Below, piece by piece: positions 27,874-37,749 of a DNA stretch of 51,408 bases. Origin of the DNA: Natrinema mahii (lineage in GTDB: Archaea > Halobacteriota > Halobacteria > Halobacteriales > Natrialbaceae). Position 1 is the first letter of the stretch. Every line of letters begins with the position of its first letter. The stretch spans positions 1 through 51,408 of the forward strand of contig JHUT02000011.1 in assembly GCA_000690595.2 (NCBI GenBank), written 5' to 3'. Position numbers and translations under genes: made by a program. A model generated the notes under the pieces. The model ran no database searches and had not been told where the DNA came from. It worked only from the letters and a program-made list of their open reading frames with translations.

Positions 27874-28163
27874 CTTCCTTCCTCGTCGAAGTACAGCAGA
27901 CACCGAATAGCCCGCCATCTTGCGATTTTCGGCAACTCGAGACGGCCGAAAATTTGGTGTGGAACAAGGATCTTGTTGGGGGCCCGCGCCGTCTAGCGAA
28001 TTCCATGCTGGTGATGAGTTCGTATCTGTACGTACCGTGAGTACCTTGTCCGAGAATTGCGGTAGAGTCGGACAGGAGATCGTGAAGTAGCGTTCAATAC
28101 AGAGTGCGGACTGAACACTTCAACTCCCGAAAACACTTACCAGTTGTATCGAAAAGCAGACTC

Positions 28164-28883
28164 ATGAACCGGCGAACACTTCTTACTTCAATCTCTGTGG
28201 GCGCTGCTACAGTCGCTGGCTGTACTGGGGGAGACGAGAACGACGAAACTGGAAGGAAATATAAGCCGTGTAACCACATGGTCCTCGAGTATTGGATTTT
28301 GCCGGAGGATGTCAAGGCAGAGGTTGATACTGCATTCGATGAGGGCCAGTACGAGAGCGACGAGGAGTTGCTTTGGCAGCAGATTGCTGGGTCTGACGTA
28401 CAGGCACTCCAGCGAGGAGGGAAGGTCTTTGAGAAGGGACCGGACGGGTATGAGCCGCGACAGGAAATAACGTTCTATTCTCCACAGGTGGACGTAAACG
28501 ATGGCGTTCATACCCTTCAGTTTGAGGAGACGACGCCTCAGTATGATTCGATGAAACATCTTACTGTGCAACGTGGGCCTGAAGTACCGCGGAATATTTC
28601 GATTGCTGTCAAAAATACAGAGGGAACAGTTATTGAAGAGACGGATCTCACTATCAAAGATCGAAATAGTGAACCAGAGGTGCCGGTCGCTAGCGAATTT
28701 GGGACGTATGTGGTTGAGGTTACGGTTGAAGACTGGGGGACGGTGACTGAGAAATTGAGACTTCATTCTGGTGTTGGCGTTATGGTGTTGGGTATTAATG
28801 AAAGCGATGAAGGAGAGTCCCCATTTTCCGTATTTATAGCAAAAGACCCATCAGACGGTGAGTCCCTCTGTCCCTGGGAAGTA
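28164..28883 (+). CDS. Putative lipoprotein, AT-richer than neighbours
   Basis: This 240-residue protein has an N-terminal signal with basic MNRRT, a hydrophobic stretch and the lipobox VAGC at residues 16-19, followed by an acidic Gly-Asp-Glu linker, as in haloarchaeal Tat lipoproteins. A single soluble domain follows with alternating strands but no recognised motif; two further cysteines are near the ends. The start at 28164 places the signal peptide first. The stop codon follows at 28884-28886. Base composition is clearly AT-richer than the flanking genes, and it lies just downstream of a tRNA gene, so horizontal acquisition is likely (inference). Confidence 0.7.
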
Positions 28884-28886
28884 TAA

Positions 28887-29641
28887 TTATAGAGTTAGGT
28901 CCGCCTAAGCACCCTGCAACACTGGTTGTACTTGTCCCCAGAATTGCTAATATGGACCTGCGATTCATGCTTCTAAAGAGGTTTATCCTGATAAGTGTCT
29001 TCTGGATGGCTTATCGACGGTGGCTCCCTTTTCTATATTGAACGGCACTTTCGAACAATCACAGCTCAAAAATAGCGTCCGAGAAGTGGAGTAACGTCGG
29101 ACAGAACCATCCCGATCTCTTCCCTGATCCCCACGGAAAGAACTAGATCTCCGGCGATTCCTGGCCGGACTGCAGGCAACCCGGATGCATGCCCTTGCAA
29201 CAGCACGAGAACCGTGACGACATGACGGGCTGGCCCAGTCGGAACGAGACAAAACAGGCACTCGAGGCCGGCGACCGAACCCGGAGCTGAATCACGTGTT
29301 CGGTCGATACGTACTGCGGTCTCCGGCCCTCGAGTGCCGAGCGGTGACCGAGCCACGAGTCCCAACGCGAAGACCACGAGAACGTCCATCGTCACTGACC
29401 TGTACGACACCCTTTCGTGGGCTCCGTCTACGCAATCGCTCCCTACAGGTCGACAGCGTCGGTCGACTCGAGTCGCGCCCGTATCCGGAGCCACGAGCCC
29501 GAATAGTTCCCGATCGCGGTCTCTCGAGCGACGCCGCGACCCGCTCGTGTCGGCGGAATTTCCTGTAACACGCGTCTGATTGGGGTAGACGGGTCGAAAC
29601 AATGAGCCGGGATCCCGTCGCTGGCACTGAGATCGTCGAGG
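28887..29641. other. 755-base stretch without a supported gene
   Basis: Several open frames of 90-180 codons occur here but overlap each other on both strands and lack family features or a halophile-like amino-acid profile. The best is a minus-strand 107-codon frame at 29066-29389 (start MDVLVVFALGLVARS), hydrophobic at the N-terminus, which could be a small exported protein or a decayed gene. No repeat of the tRNA-Tyr 3' end was found by eye. The stretch may be a decayed integration region. Confidence 0.5.
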
Positions 29642-30403
29642 ATGTCAAACCAGTCAGTACGCGGTTCGCGATCGTCGGTGAGAGATCGGGCGGACGACCG
29701 CGAATCGGCGAGCGCCGTTCGCCTCGCGGACGTCAGACACGAGTACGGCTCGACGGGGGGACGGTTCCGCTCGGGTGGGGACCGGACGGTGACCGCGCTC
29801 CGGGGGGTGTCTGTCGACGTGCCGCGGGGGACGATCGTCGGCCTCGAGGGGCCAAGCGGGAGCGGGAAGTCGACGATCCTCCATGCGGTCGCGGGCCTGC
29901 TGGTCCCGACCGAGGGCCGGGTCGAGGTCGACGGGACCGACCTGACGGCGCTGTCGGACGCGGAGCGAACCCGGCTGCGGCGACGCCACATCGGGATCGT
30001 CTTCCAGCGATTTTATCTCCTGCCGTCGCTGTCGGCCCGCGCGAACGTCGCCCTGCCGCTCGTGCAGGCGGGGGTTCCCCGTGCCGATCGCCGGGACCGG
30101 GCGGAGTCGCTGCTCGAGGCGGTCGGGCTGGGCGATCGGGCCACGCACCTGCCCGGAGAACTCAGCGGCGGCGAACGCCAGCGCGTGGCGATCGCACGGG
30201 CGCTGTCGACCGATCCCGACGTGATCGTGGCCGACGAGCCGACCGGCGAACTCGACACGGCGACCGGCCGGCGCGTTCTCGAGCTGTTGACCGACGTCGG
30301 ACGTGATCGGGCGGTGATCGTCGCCTCCCACGACGAGGCCACGCTGTCGGTCGCGGACCGGATCGTCGCGCTGCGCGACGGACGGGTGGACGATGTCCGG
30401 TGA
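29642..30403 (+). CDS. ABC transporter ATP-binding protein (MacB/LolD type)
   Basis: This 253-residue ATPase has Walker A GPSGSGKST, the Q-loop with VFQRFYLLP, signature LSGGERQR, Walker B VIVADEPTGELD and the switch region VASHDEATL. These features, and the pairing with two FtsX-like permeases, place it in the MacB/LolD group, which uses ATP to drive lipoprotein or macrolide export or mechanical work at the membrane, not uptake. The first 30 residues are a charged extension. It overlaps the next gene by 11 bases. Confidence 0.9.
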   Translation: MSNQSVRGSRSSVRDRADDRESASAVRLADVRHEYGSTGGRFRSGGDRTVTALRGVSVDVPRGTIVGLEGPSGSGKSTILHAVAGLLVPTEGRVEVDGTDLTALSDAERTRLRRRHIGIVFQRFYLLPSLSARANVALPLVQAGVPRADRRDRAESLLEAVGLGDRATHLPGELSGGERQRVAIARALSTDPDVIVADEPTGELDTATGRRVLELLTDVGRDRAVIVASHDEATLSVADRIVALRDGRVDDVR

Positions 30404-31667
30404 GGGCGACGACGCGCCGCCGGACGGATCGCGCCGCCGGACGCGCTGGCGCGGGCTCGTCGGCCTGACGGTCACCCGGTGGTGGAAGCGAGCGACCCGA
30501 ACGACCGGCGGTCGGATCGCGTCGACGATCGCGACCGTCGCGCTGACGGTCGCGTTCCTGCTCGTCGTGACGGGGGTCGCGCTGGCGCTTGCCGACGGCG
30601 GTGCGGGGAGCGAAGCCGACGCGGCTGTGCAGGTGACCGCCGAGGACGGGAGTACGCTATCCGCGGTCGACGGGGTCGAGGGGCCGCGGCTCGGGGCCAG
30701 CAACGACCGCGCCCGCGAACTCCGATCGGCGTCGGGCGTCGACCACGCCTCGCCCGTGCTGGTCGAGACGGTCCGCCTCGAGTCCGACGCGGGCGAGCCC
30801 CGGCCGGTCCGGGTAGTCGGCGTCGTCCCCGACGGGGAATCCAGGACCGTCGCCGGCCTTCCGACGGCGCCCCTCGAGGCGGGCGATCCCCACTACGCCA
30901 ACGGCTCCTACGACGGCCCGCGGGCGGGCGGGATCGTCCTCTCGGAGACCGCGGCCGAGCGCCTCGAGGCGTCGGCAGGCGACGAGGTGGCGGTGTCGAT
31001 GCCCGGCCGGGACCGCGCCGATGCGGCCGTCCCCACGGTGACCGTGGCGGCCGTCGCCGACGACGGGGGCGACGGCGCGCCGGTCGCGCTCGTCCACCTG
31101 AGCGAACTGCAGTCGCTGTCGGGTGCCGACGACGGCGAACTCGCCGATCGGGTCCTCGTCTGGGGTGAGCCCGCCGCCGCGGAGTCGGCCGCCGGCGACG
31201 CCTACCCCAACGCATCGGTGACGGTGGCCGGGAGCACGGAGCCGGCCGCGCTGTTCGACGACGGGCTGGCGTTCGCGGCGAGCGCCGTCGCGTTGCTCGT
31301 CGGCCTGACGATCTGTGCCTCGTTCGTCGCGACGACCGCGGGGATGGCCGTCGACGAGGACCGGCGGACGCTTGCTGTCCTCGAGTCGGTCGGGGTCCCC
31401 GTCGGCGGCCGCCTGACCGTCGTCGCCGTCTCGACGGGGCTCACCACGCTCGTCGGAGCCCTCGTCGGTGTCGTACTCGGCGCGGCGGGGATCGCCGGCG
31501 TCAACGCCGTCGTCGGCGCGACGATCGCGCCGGGAGCGGTCGCGCAGTTCCATCCCCTGTTCGTTCCCTACGGGATCGCCGTAGCCCTTCTGGCGGGACT
31601 GGTCGCGGTGCCGTACCCGCTCGCCGTGGCCGCGCGAACGTCGGTCCTCGAGGAGGTGGGCCGATGA
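30393..31667 (+). CDS. FtsX-like ABC transporter permease (first)
   Basis: This 424-residue protein has one N-terminal membrane helix (about 40-62), a large extracytoplasmic domain (about 65-285), and three C-terminal helices, which is the FtsX/MacB permease layout. The C-terminal part with AVLESVGVPVGGRLTVVAV matches the FtsX cytoplasmic loop consensus. It is followed by a second permease with a four-base overlap, so the transporter is probably a heterodimer. The cargo is unknown. Confidence 0.87.
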   Translation: MSGEGDDAPPDGSRRRTRWRGLVGLTVTRWWKRATRTTGGRIASTIATVALTVAFLLVVTGVALALADGGAGSEADAAVQVTAEDGSTLSAVDGVEGPRLGASNDRARELRSASGVDHASPVLVETVRLESDAGEPRPVRVVGVVPDGESRTVAGLPTAPLEAGDPHYANGSYDGPRAGGIVLSETAAERLEASAGDEVAVSMPGRDRADAAVPTVTVAAVADDGGDGAPVALVHLSELQSLSGADDGELADRVLVWGEPAAAESAAGDAYPNASVTVAGSTEPAALFDDGLAFAASAVALLVGLTICASFVATTAGMAVDEDRRTLAVLESVGVPVGGRLTVVAVSTGLTTLVGALVGVVLGAAGIAGVNAVVGATIAPGAVAQFHPLFVPYGIAVALLAGLVAVPYPLAVAARTSVLEEVGR

Positions 31668-32896
31668 GCGTTCGCGGGGCGATCGTTCGGCTCCGGGCGG
31701 TCGCGGGACTGGCGCTCGCACAGCTCCGGCGCGCGCCCGGCCGGACGACGCTGACCGTCCTCGCGGTCACGCTCGCGGTGCTGTCGGTGACGGTACTGGG
31801 GAGCCTCGGTGTCGGCGTCGTCGACAAAGGGGAGCGGGGACTGGACAACGCCGGGCAGGACATCTGGATCTCGCGGGAGCCGGTCGATCCGTCGGCGGGC
31901 GGGACGGCGAACCCGATTTCGGGGGCACACGCGAGGTCGGCCGAACTCTCGGCCCGGGACGACGTCGACGCCGCGTCGCCGATTGCGATGTACGATGTCT
32001 ACGTCGGGACGGAGCCGGCAGACCTGCAGCGCCACCCCGCGGTCGGGGTCCAGGAGACCCACGACGGGTTCGATTTCGAGGCCGGCGACGGGTTCGAGGT
32101 CGATCCGGAGACCGCGGCGACGCCGCCGCCCGACGACCCCCAGCGCGAGGAGATCGTGATCGATCCGCGGGTCGCCGACGACCTCGGCGTCTCGGTCGGC
32201 GACACGATCCACGTCGGCACCAGCCGGGAGACGGCAGCGACCCACGAGTTCACGGTGATCGGGATCTCGGGCTACTACTCGCAGTATCTGGGCTCGCCGG
32301 CGGTGACGGTTCCGCTCGGCGATCTCCAGGCCGTCGCCGGCACCGAGGGGACCGACCGGGCGACGTTCATCACTGCCGACGTGGCCGACGACGCCGACCG
32401 GGAAACCGTTGCCGCCGATCTCGACGCGGCCTACCCCGAGTACGACGTCCGGACCAGCGACGACCAGATCCAGTCGGTCCTCGAGGAGCGATCGATCGTT
32501 CTCGCCAGCGGGATCACGCTGGTCGGGCTGGCCGTCCTCGGCGGCGTGGTCCTGACGGCCAACCTGTTCGCGCTGGTCGCCCACCAGCAACGCGAGCAGC
32601 TCGCGGCGCTGCGGGCGATCGGGCTCTCCCGAGGGCTGCTCGCCGGGGTGATCGGCACGCAGGGGCTGCTGATCGGGCTGTTCGGCGGCCTCCTCGGGCT
32701 GGCGGCGACACCGCCGGCCGTGATCGGGCTGAACCGCCTCTCCGCGTCGGTCCTCGGCTTCGAGGACCTGCTCCGGACGCCACCCGCGGTCTACGCCGGC
32801 GGCTTCACGCTCGCGCTGGCCGTTGGGACGGTCGTCGCGCTCGTCGCCGGCTGGCGAGCCGGCCGCTACGCCCGCATCGAACACCTCGAGGCCTGA
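31664..32896 (+). CDS. FtsX-like ABC transporter permease (second)
   Basis: This 410-residue protein has the same layout as the first permease: an N-terminal helix (about 20-45), an extracytoplasmic MacB-like core (about 50-280, starting GQDIWISREPV) and three C-terminal helices, with LAALRAIGLSRGLLAGVIG in the FtsX loop. The start overlaps the first permease by four bases. The two differ enough to suggest a division of labour in cargo recognition. They are the last genes of this operon. Confidence 0.87.
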   Translation: MSVRGAIVRLRAVAGLALAQLRRAPGRTTLTVLAVTLAVLSVTVLGSLGVGVVDKGERGLDNAGQDIWISREPVDPSAGGTANPISGAHARSAELSARDDVDAASPIAMYDVYVGTEPADLQRHPAVGVQETHDGFDFEAGDGFEVDPETAATPPPDDPQREEIVIDPRVADDLGVSVGDTIHVGTSRETAATHEFTVIGISGYYSQYLGSPAVTVPLGDLQAVAGTEGTDRATFITADVADDADRETVAADLDAAYPEYDVRTSDDQIQSVLEERSIVLASGITLVGLAVLGGVVLTANLFALVAHQQREQLAALRAIGLSRGLLAGVIGTQGLLIGLFGGLLGLAATPPAVIGLNRLSASVLGFEDLLRTPPAVYAGGFTLALAVGTVVALVAGWRAGRYARIEHLEA

Positions 32897-33001
32897 GCGC
32901 CGACTCGAGTGCGTGAGATCCCGATCGACACCCCACGGCGACGACCTCCGCCGGCGTATCCACGCGGAAGCCACTTGCGCCCCGGGGCCGTACGGGTCGC
33001 G

Positions 33002-33547
33002 ATGCGAGTTCGAACACCCGATCGCGAGCGACGGCAGACGGCCGGCGCGGGACCGACGACCGCGTCACGCCTGCGAGGGCTCGCCCGTCATCTCCTGACC
33101 GCAATCGGCCTGCTCACCGTTACGTACGCCGTGTTGCGACTGCTCGGGCCGCGAGACGACGTTCCCATCCAATCGGTCGACGAGGCACGGGACGAAATGG
33201 ACGAGATACTTCCCGAGGGAGTCACGGACCGCGCCGCCGACGCCGTCCCCGACGACTCGTCGATCGACTCGATACGGAACCGCCTGCAGGCCACCGATCG
33301 CGACATCACCCAGACGACGATCGACAGCCCTCGAAGCGAGGCCTCGCCGTTCGACCCCGGCGTCACTCCGTCCGACGGGGAACGGGGCGGTGACGACGAC
33401 GTGACCGGGCACGAGGGCGGTGACGAAGTCGCGTCCGACGACGCCGAGCAAGACTCGAGCGGCGATGCCGTCGACGCGGGGGAGACGACGGCCGACGACG
33501 CCGGCGAACGGTCCGACGAGCCCGACGCCGACGACGCCGAGGAGTGA
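33002..33547 (+). CDS. Membrane-anchored acidic low-complexity protein
   Basis: This 181-residue protein has a basic N-terminus, one membrane segment (about 29-47), a short folded-looking part (to about 125), and a tail made almost wholly of Asp, Glu, Ser, Gly, Ala and Thr. The ATG at 33002 puts the basic tail and helix first; the GTG at 32909 would add 31 proline- and arginine-rich residues. It lies 105 bases after the permease and 73 bases before the helicase. No family is recognised; it may be a surface spacer or chaperone-like tether. Confidence 0.55.
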   Translation: MRVRTPDRERRQTAGAGPTTASRLRGLARHLLTAIGLLTVTYAVLRLLGPRDDVPIQSVDEARDEMDEILPEGVTDRAADAVPDDSSIDSIRNRLQATDRDITQTTIDSPRSEASPFDPGVTPSDGERGGDDDVTGHEGGDEVASDDAEQDSSGDAVDAGETTADDAGERSDEPDADDAEE

Positions 33548-33620
33548 GTCGGGCCTCGAGCCGCGTTCGCGTTCACCGGAAACGTGGTACTTATCCGCCG
33601 GTCGTCCCTACCGTATTCCG

Positions 33621-36461
33621 ATGACTGACGGGGACGTCGCGGCGTTTACGCACCTCGGAGCGACGGTCCGCGGGGCGCTCTCCGAACGGGGATTTTCGCG
33701 GCCGACGGCACCACAGCGGCTGGCGATCCCGCCGCTTTCCGCCGGCGAGAACACGCTGGTGATCGCCCCCACCGGGAGCGGCAAGACCGAGACGGCGATG
33801 TTGCCCGTCTTCGACCACCTCGTCGCCGGGGATGGTCCCCCCGACGGGTTCGGCGCGCTCTATATCACCCCGTTGCGGGCGCTCAACCGCGACATGCGCG
33901 AGCGCCTCGAGTGGTGGGGCGAGTACTTAGACCTCACAGTCGACGTCCGTCACGGCGACACCACCGACTACCAGCGAAGCAAGCAGGCCGAGGACCCGCC
34001 GGACGTGCTGATCACGACGCCCGAGACGGTTCAGGCGATGCTCACCGGCAAGCGGCTGCGGGAGGCGCTTTCCGACGTCTCCCACGTCGTGATCGACGAG
34101 GTCCACGAACTCGCCGCCTCCAAGCGCGGCGCGCAGTTGGCGATCGGCCTCGAGCGACTGCGGGACCTCGCCGGCCCGTTCCAGCGAATCGGGCTCTCGG
34201 CGACGGTCGGCGACCCCGGCGAGGTCGGGCAGTTTCTGACGGGCGGTCGCCCCTGTGAGATCCGGGAGATCGACGTGGGGAGCAACGTCGACGTGACGGT
34301 CCGCGAGCCCGCGATCACCGAGGAAGACGAGCGGCTGGCCGGCGAACTGATGACCGAAGCCGATACCGCCAGCCACGTCCGGCTGATCCGCGATCTGGTC
34401 GCCGATCACGAGTCGACGCTAATCTTCGTCAACACGCGCCAGACCGCCGAGGCGCTGGGCTCGCGGTTCAAGGAACTCGACCTCCCGATCGGGGTCCACC
34501 ACGGGTCGCTCTCGAAGGAGGCCCGGATCGACGTGGAAGACCGGTTCAAGGCCGGCGAGATCGACGGACTGCTCTGTACGTCGTCGATGGAACTCGGCAT
34601 CGACGTGGGACAGGTCGACCACGTGATCCAGTACAAGAGCCCCAGACAGGTCACCCGCCTGCTCCAGCGGATCGGTCGCGCGGGGCACCGACAGGACGAG
34701 GTCTCGAGCGGGACGATCGTCACGACGCGGCCCGACGATACCTTCGAGGCGCTGTCGATCGCCCGCCGAGCCCGCGACGGCGAAGTCGAACCGGCGGCGA
34801 TCCACGAGGGCAGTCTCGACGTGGTCGCCAACCAGTTGCCGGCGATCGTCCAGAGCCGCGGCGACACGTACCTCGACGAGGCGATCGAGACGATCACTCG
34901 CTCCTATCCGTTCCGAAACGTGCCCGAGGCGACGATCCGCGAGATCGTGGGGGAACTGGACCGCAACCGAATTCTCTGGTTCGACGAGGGCGAGGACCGC
35001 ATCGAGACGACCGGCGGCACCTGGCAGTACGTCTACGCGAACCTTTCGATGATCCCCGACGAGGAGACCTACGAGGTCCACGACATCGCCTCCGGGGGGC
35101 AGATCGGGACCTTAGACGAACGGTTCGTCGTCAACTTCGCCCAGCCCGGCGAGGTGTTCATCCAGCGCGGCGAGATGTGGCGGATCGCCGAAATCGACGA
35201 CGAGGAGGGCCGGGTCAAGGTCAGCCCGATCGAGGACCCCGCCGGCGAAGTCCCCTCCTGGATCGGCCAGGAGATCCCCGTCCCCGCCGCCGTGGCGGGG
35301 GAAGTCGGCGAGATCCGCGCCGTCGCGGAGCCGCAGTTCCGGGCCGGTGCGGACGCCGCCGCGGTCGCCCGGGAACTCGCGGGTCGCTATCCCGCCGACG
35401 AGTACACGCTGACCGAGGCCTGCACCCAACTCGAACAGCAGGTCGAGGCCGACGCGCCGATGCCGACCGCCGACCGGCTGGTCCTCGAGCGACGGGGGCG
35501 GACGATCGTCATCAACGCGCCCTTTGGCCACACGGCCAACGAGACCCTCGGCCGGGTGCTGTCGGCACTGTTGGGCCAGCGGGCCGGCTCCTCGGTCGGC
35601 CTCGAGACCGATCCCTATCGGATCGAACTCGAGGTGCCGAACTCGATCGCGACCAGCGAGGTACTCGAGGTCATAGAGGAGACCGACCCCGACCACGTCG
35701 AGGCGATCGTCGAACTCGGGCTGAAAAACTCCGACGCGCTCGCCTTCCGGCTCGCGCAGGTCTCGGCGAAGTTCGGCGCGTTAAAACGCTGGCAGGGGCA
35801 GGGCTCGGGCCGGCTCTCGAACGATCGCCTGCTGGCGGCGCTCGAAGACACGCCGATGTACGAGGAAGCGGTCCGCGAGGTGTTCCACGAGGACCTCGAT
35901 ATCGAACGCGCGAGTACGGTCCTCGAACGGCTCCAGTCGGGCGACCTCGAGCTGGTGACCCATCGCGGTCGCACGCCGGTCGGGCAGGGCGGTCGATCGT
36001 CGGGCGGCAAGGAACTGCTCGCGCCCGAAAACGCCGACGCGAGCGTCATCGAGACGGTTCGGGAGCGACTGCAGAACGACCGAGTCATCCTGCTGTGTAC
36101 CCACTGCACGGAGTGGAAAGTGAAGACGAAAGTCAAGCGGGTGGCCGACCAGCCCGAGTGCCCGGAGTGTGGTTCGACCCGGATCGCCTCGCTGAACCCG
36201 TGGGCCGACGAGGTCGTCCAGGCGGTCCGAGCCCAGGAAAAGGACGAGGAACAGCAGAAGATGACCGAACGCGCGTTCCGGGCCGCGAGCCTCGTCCAAA
36301 GCCACGGCAAGCGGGCCGTGATCGCGATGGCCGCCCGCGGGGTCGGGCCGCACAACGCCGCCCAGATCATCAACAAACTCCGTGAGGACGAGTCCGAGTT
36401 CTACCGCGACATCCTGTCGAAAGAACGGGAGTACGCCCGGACACAGTCGTTCTGGGACTGA
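33621..36461 (+). CDS. lhr: Lhr-type superfamily 2 DEVH helicase
   Basis: This 946-residue ATP-dependent helicase has motif I APTGSGKTET (49-58), motif II DEVH (159-162), motif III LSATVG, motif VI RIGRAGHR, and a winged-helix and Lhr-core region after about 400. A C-terminal zinc ribbon, CTHC with CPEC, spans about 826-851, and the end is a helical HhH-like segment. This is the archaeal Lhr family, thought to act in DNA repair or replication restart. The ATG at 33621 is the natural start at the helicase core; an upstream in-frame extension is not needed. It is probably transcribed alone. Confidence 0.9.
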   Translation: MTDGDVAAFTHLGATVRGALSERGFSRPTAPQRLAIPPLSAGENTLVIAPTGSGKTETAMLPVFDHLVAGDGPPDGFGALYITPLRALNRDMRERLEWWGEYLDLTVDVRHGDTTDYQRSKQAEDPPDVLITTPETVQAMLTGKRLREALSDVSHVVIDEVHELAASKRGAQLAIGLERLRDLAGPFQRIGLSATVGDPGEVGQFLTGGRPCEIREIDVGSNVDVTVREPAITEEDERLAGELMTEADTASHVRLIRDLVADHESTLIFVNTRQTAEALGSRFKELDLPIGVHHGSLSKEARIDVEDRFKAGEIDGLLCTSSMELGIDVGQVDHVIQYKSPRQVTRLLQRIGRAGHRQDEVSSGTIVTTRPDDTFEALSIARRARDGEVEPAAIHEGSLDVVANQLPAIVQSRGDTYLDEAIETITRSYPFRNVPEATIREIVGELDRNRILWFDEGEDRIETTGGTWQYVYANLSMIPDEETYEVHDIASGGQIGTLDERFVVNFAQPGEVFIQRGEMWRIAEIDDEEGRVKVSPIEDPAGEVPSWIGQEIPVPAAVAGEVGEIRAVAEPQFRAGADAAAVARELAGRYPADEYTLTEACTQLEQQVEADAPMPTADRLVLERRGRTIVINAPFGHTANETLGRVLSALLGQRAGSSVGLETDPYRIELEVPNSIATSEVLEVIEETDPDHVEAIVELGLKNSDALAFRLAQVSAKFGALKRWQGQGSGRLSNDRLLAALEDTPMYEEAVREVFHEDLDIERASTVLERLQSGDLELVTHRGRTPVGQGGRSSGGKELLAPENADASVIETVRERLQNDRVILLCTHCTEWKVKTKVKRVADQPECPECGSTRIASLNPWADEVVQAVRAQEKDEEQQKMTERAFRAASLVQSHGKRAVIAMAARGVGPHNAAQIINKLREDESEFYRDILSKEREYARTQSFWD

Positions 36462-36548
36462 CGGTTCCGATCGGCCGCCGCTCCCGTGCCGGTCGATCGG
36501 CCCGCCCCATCCGTAACGGCCATACGATTCGGCGGCGTCAGTCCTCCC

Positions 36549-37301
36549 ATGAACGTCGCGCCGGGGGCCTGGAAGTACGCCATCGTTCCGCTACTCGCCG
36601 CCCCGTTCGCACTCGTCATCAGCGTCACCGCGAGCCTCGTCGCCCTCGCGGTCGGCGCCGGTACCCTCGCCTTCTTCCGCGATCCCGACCGCACCCCGCC
36701 GCCGACCGGCGTCGTCGCGCCGGCCGACGGGAACGTCTCGGTCCTCCGGGCGGAAGGCGACCGCGTTCGGCTGGGGATCTTCATGAACGTCTGGCATGTC
36801 CACGTCGTCCGCGCCCCCTTCGCCGGTCGCGTCACCGACGTCGAACACGTCTCCGGTGCCAACCGCCCCGCGTTCTCGAAGGAGTCCGACCGCAACGAAC
36901 GCGTCCACGTCCGCTTCGAGACCGACTCGCCGAATCTGCCGTCCGCGGCAGACGCCGACGCCAATGCGGTCGAGACCGACGGATCGACGTCCCATCCCGA
37001 CGAACCCGACTCCGACGCCGAGGTGACCCTGATCGCCGGCGCGTTCGCCCGCCGGATCCACCCCTACGCCGAGCGCGGCGACACCCTCGAGCGCGGCGAC
37101 CGTGTCGGCCACATCGCCTTCGGCAGCCGCGTCGACCTGCTCTTTCCGCCGACCGTCGACGTCGAGGACGTCGCCGTCGATATCGGCGACTCGATGACCG
37201 CCGGCGAAACCGTCGTCCTCGAGTCGAACCCCGGCGAATTCGGCGGTGGATTCGACCTCGAGACCGGTTCGGACTCCGGCCCCGACGGTCGGGACGAATA
37301 A
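36549..37301 (+). CDS. asd: Archaetidylserine (phosphatidylserine) decarboxylase proenzyme
   Basis: This 250-residue protein is the short (Psd-A) type decarboxylase that makes archaetidylethanolamine. It has two membrane helices (about 9-45), the substrate domain with GIFMNVWHVHVVRAP and HPYAERGD, and the autocleavage site FGS at 191-193, whose serine becomes the pyruvoyl group. A Glu/Asp-rich insert at about 132-158 is unusual and probably an added halophilic loop. The start at 36549 follows TATA-like sequence and gives the family N-terminus. The DUF7857-like gene begins 85 bases downstream. Confidence 0.9.
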   Translation: MNVAPGAWKYAIVPLLAAPFALVISVTASLVALAVGAGTLAFFRDPDRTPPPTGVVAPADGNVSVLRAEGDRVRLGIFMNVWHVHVVRAPFAGRVTDVEHVSGANRPAFSKESDRNERVHVRFETDSPNLPSAADADANAVETDGSTSHPDEPDSDAEVTLIAGAFARRIHPYAERGDTLERGDRVGHIAFGSRVDLLFPPTVDVEDVAVDIGDSMTAGETVVLESNPGEFGGGFDLETGSDSGPDGRDE

Positions 37302-37386
37302 CGACTTCGCGGGCGCGCCTCGACCGGTCCCGTTCGGTCGCGACCGGGAGCGTACCTTTATCCGACAGCGGGCGGCCAACCCGGCC

Positions 37387-37749
37387 GTGATCGACCTCGA
37401 CTGGGAGACCGACCGCATCGACGGCGTGACGCTCGTGTCGGCGACGATCGAAACCGCCGCGACGACCCCACAGCGCGTCCGACTCGAGAGCAGGCTCGAC
37501 GGCCCCGTCTGGCCCCCGACGGACGGCGACCGGCCCGCGGCGTGGACCGACGCCGTCTGGGAGGGCGTGATCGACCCCGACCGCCGTCGCGGAATCGGCT
37601 TCGCGAGCCCGGCGTCGCCGGTCGAGCCGCCGCTGACCGTGACCGATCACCGACCGGTCTCGAGCGACCGCTCCCCGCGGCCGGCGGCCGTCCTCGCCTC
37701 GCTGACCGAGTGGAAACCGACGCCGACCGTCGTCGGACGGGAGCGATGA
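37387..37749 (+). CDS. DUF7857-like small protein
   Basis: This 120-residue protein starts with GTG at 37387 (VIDLDWETDRIDGVT). It is mainly beta-strand in pattern (GVTLVSATIETAATTPQRVRL). The end PTPTVVGRER overlaps the start of the MinD-like gene by four bases, so the two are co-expressed. I believe this is the haloarchaeal DUF7857 family, often seen before a MinD-like ATPase. The coupling suggests it is a partner or adaptor of that ATPase. Confidence 0.65.
   Translation: MIDLDWETDRIDGVTLVSATIETAATTPQRVRLESRLDGPVWPPTDGDRPAAWTDAVWEGVIDPDRRRGIGFASPASPVEPPLTVTDHRPVSSDRSPRPAAVLASLTEWKPTPTVVGRER

Noticed and set aside
29066-29602. 178-codon minus-strand frame in the gene-poor stretch
   Set aside because: Arginine- and serine-rich N-terminal half, no domain, overlapping frames on both strands. 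A shorter 107-codon version is mentioned as a weak possibility only.
27853-29641. Duplicate of the tRNA-Tyr 3' end as an attachment site
   Set aside because: No second copy of the T-arm and acceptor sequence was found by eye in the downstream region.
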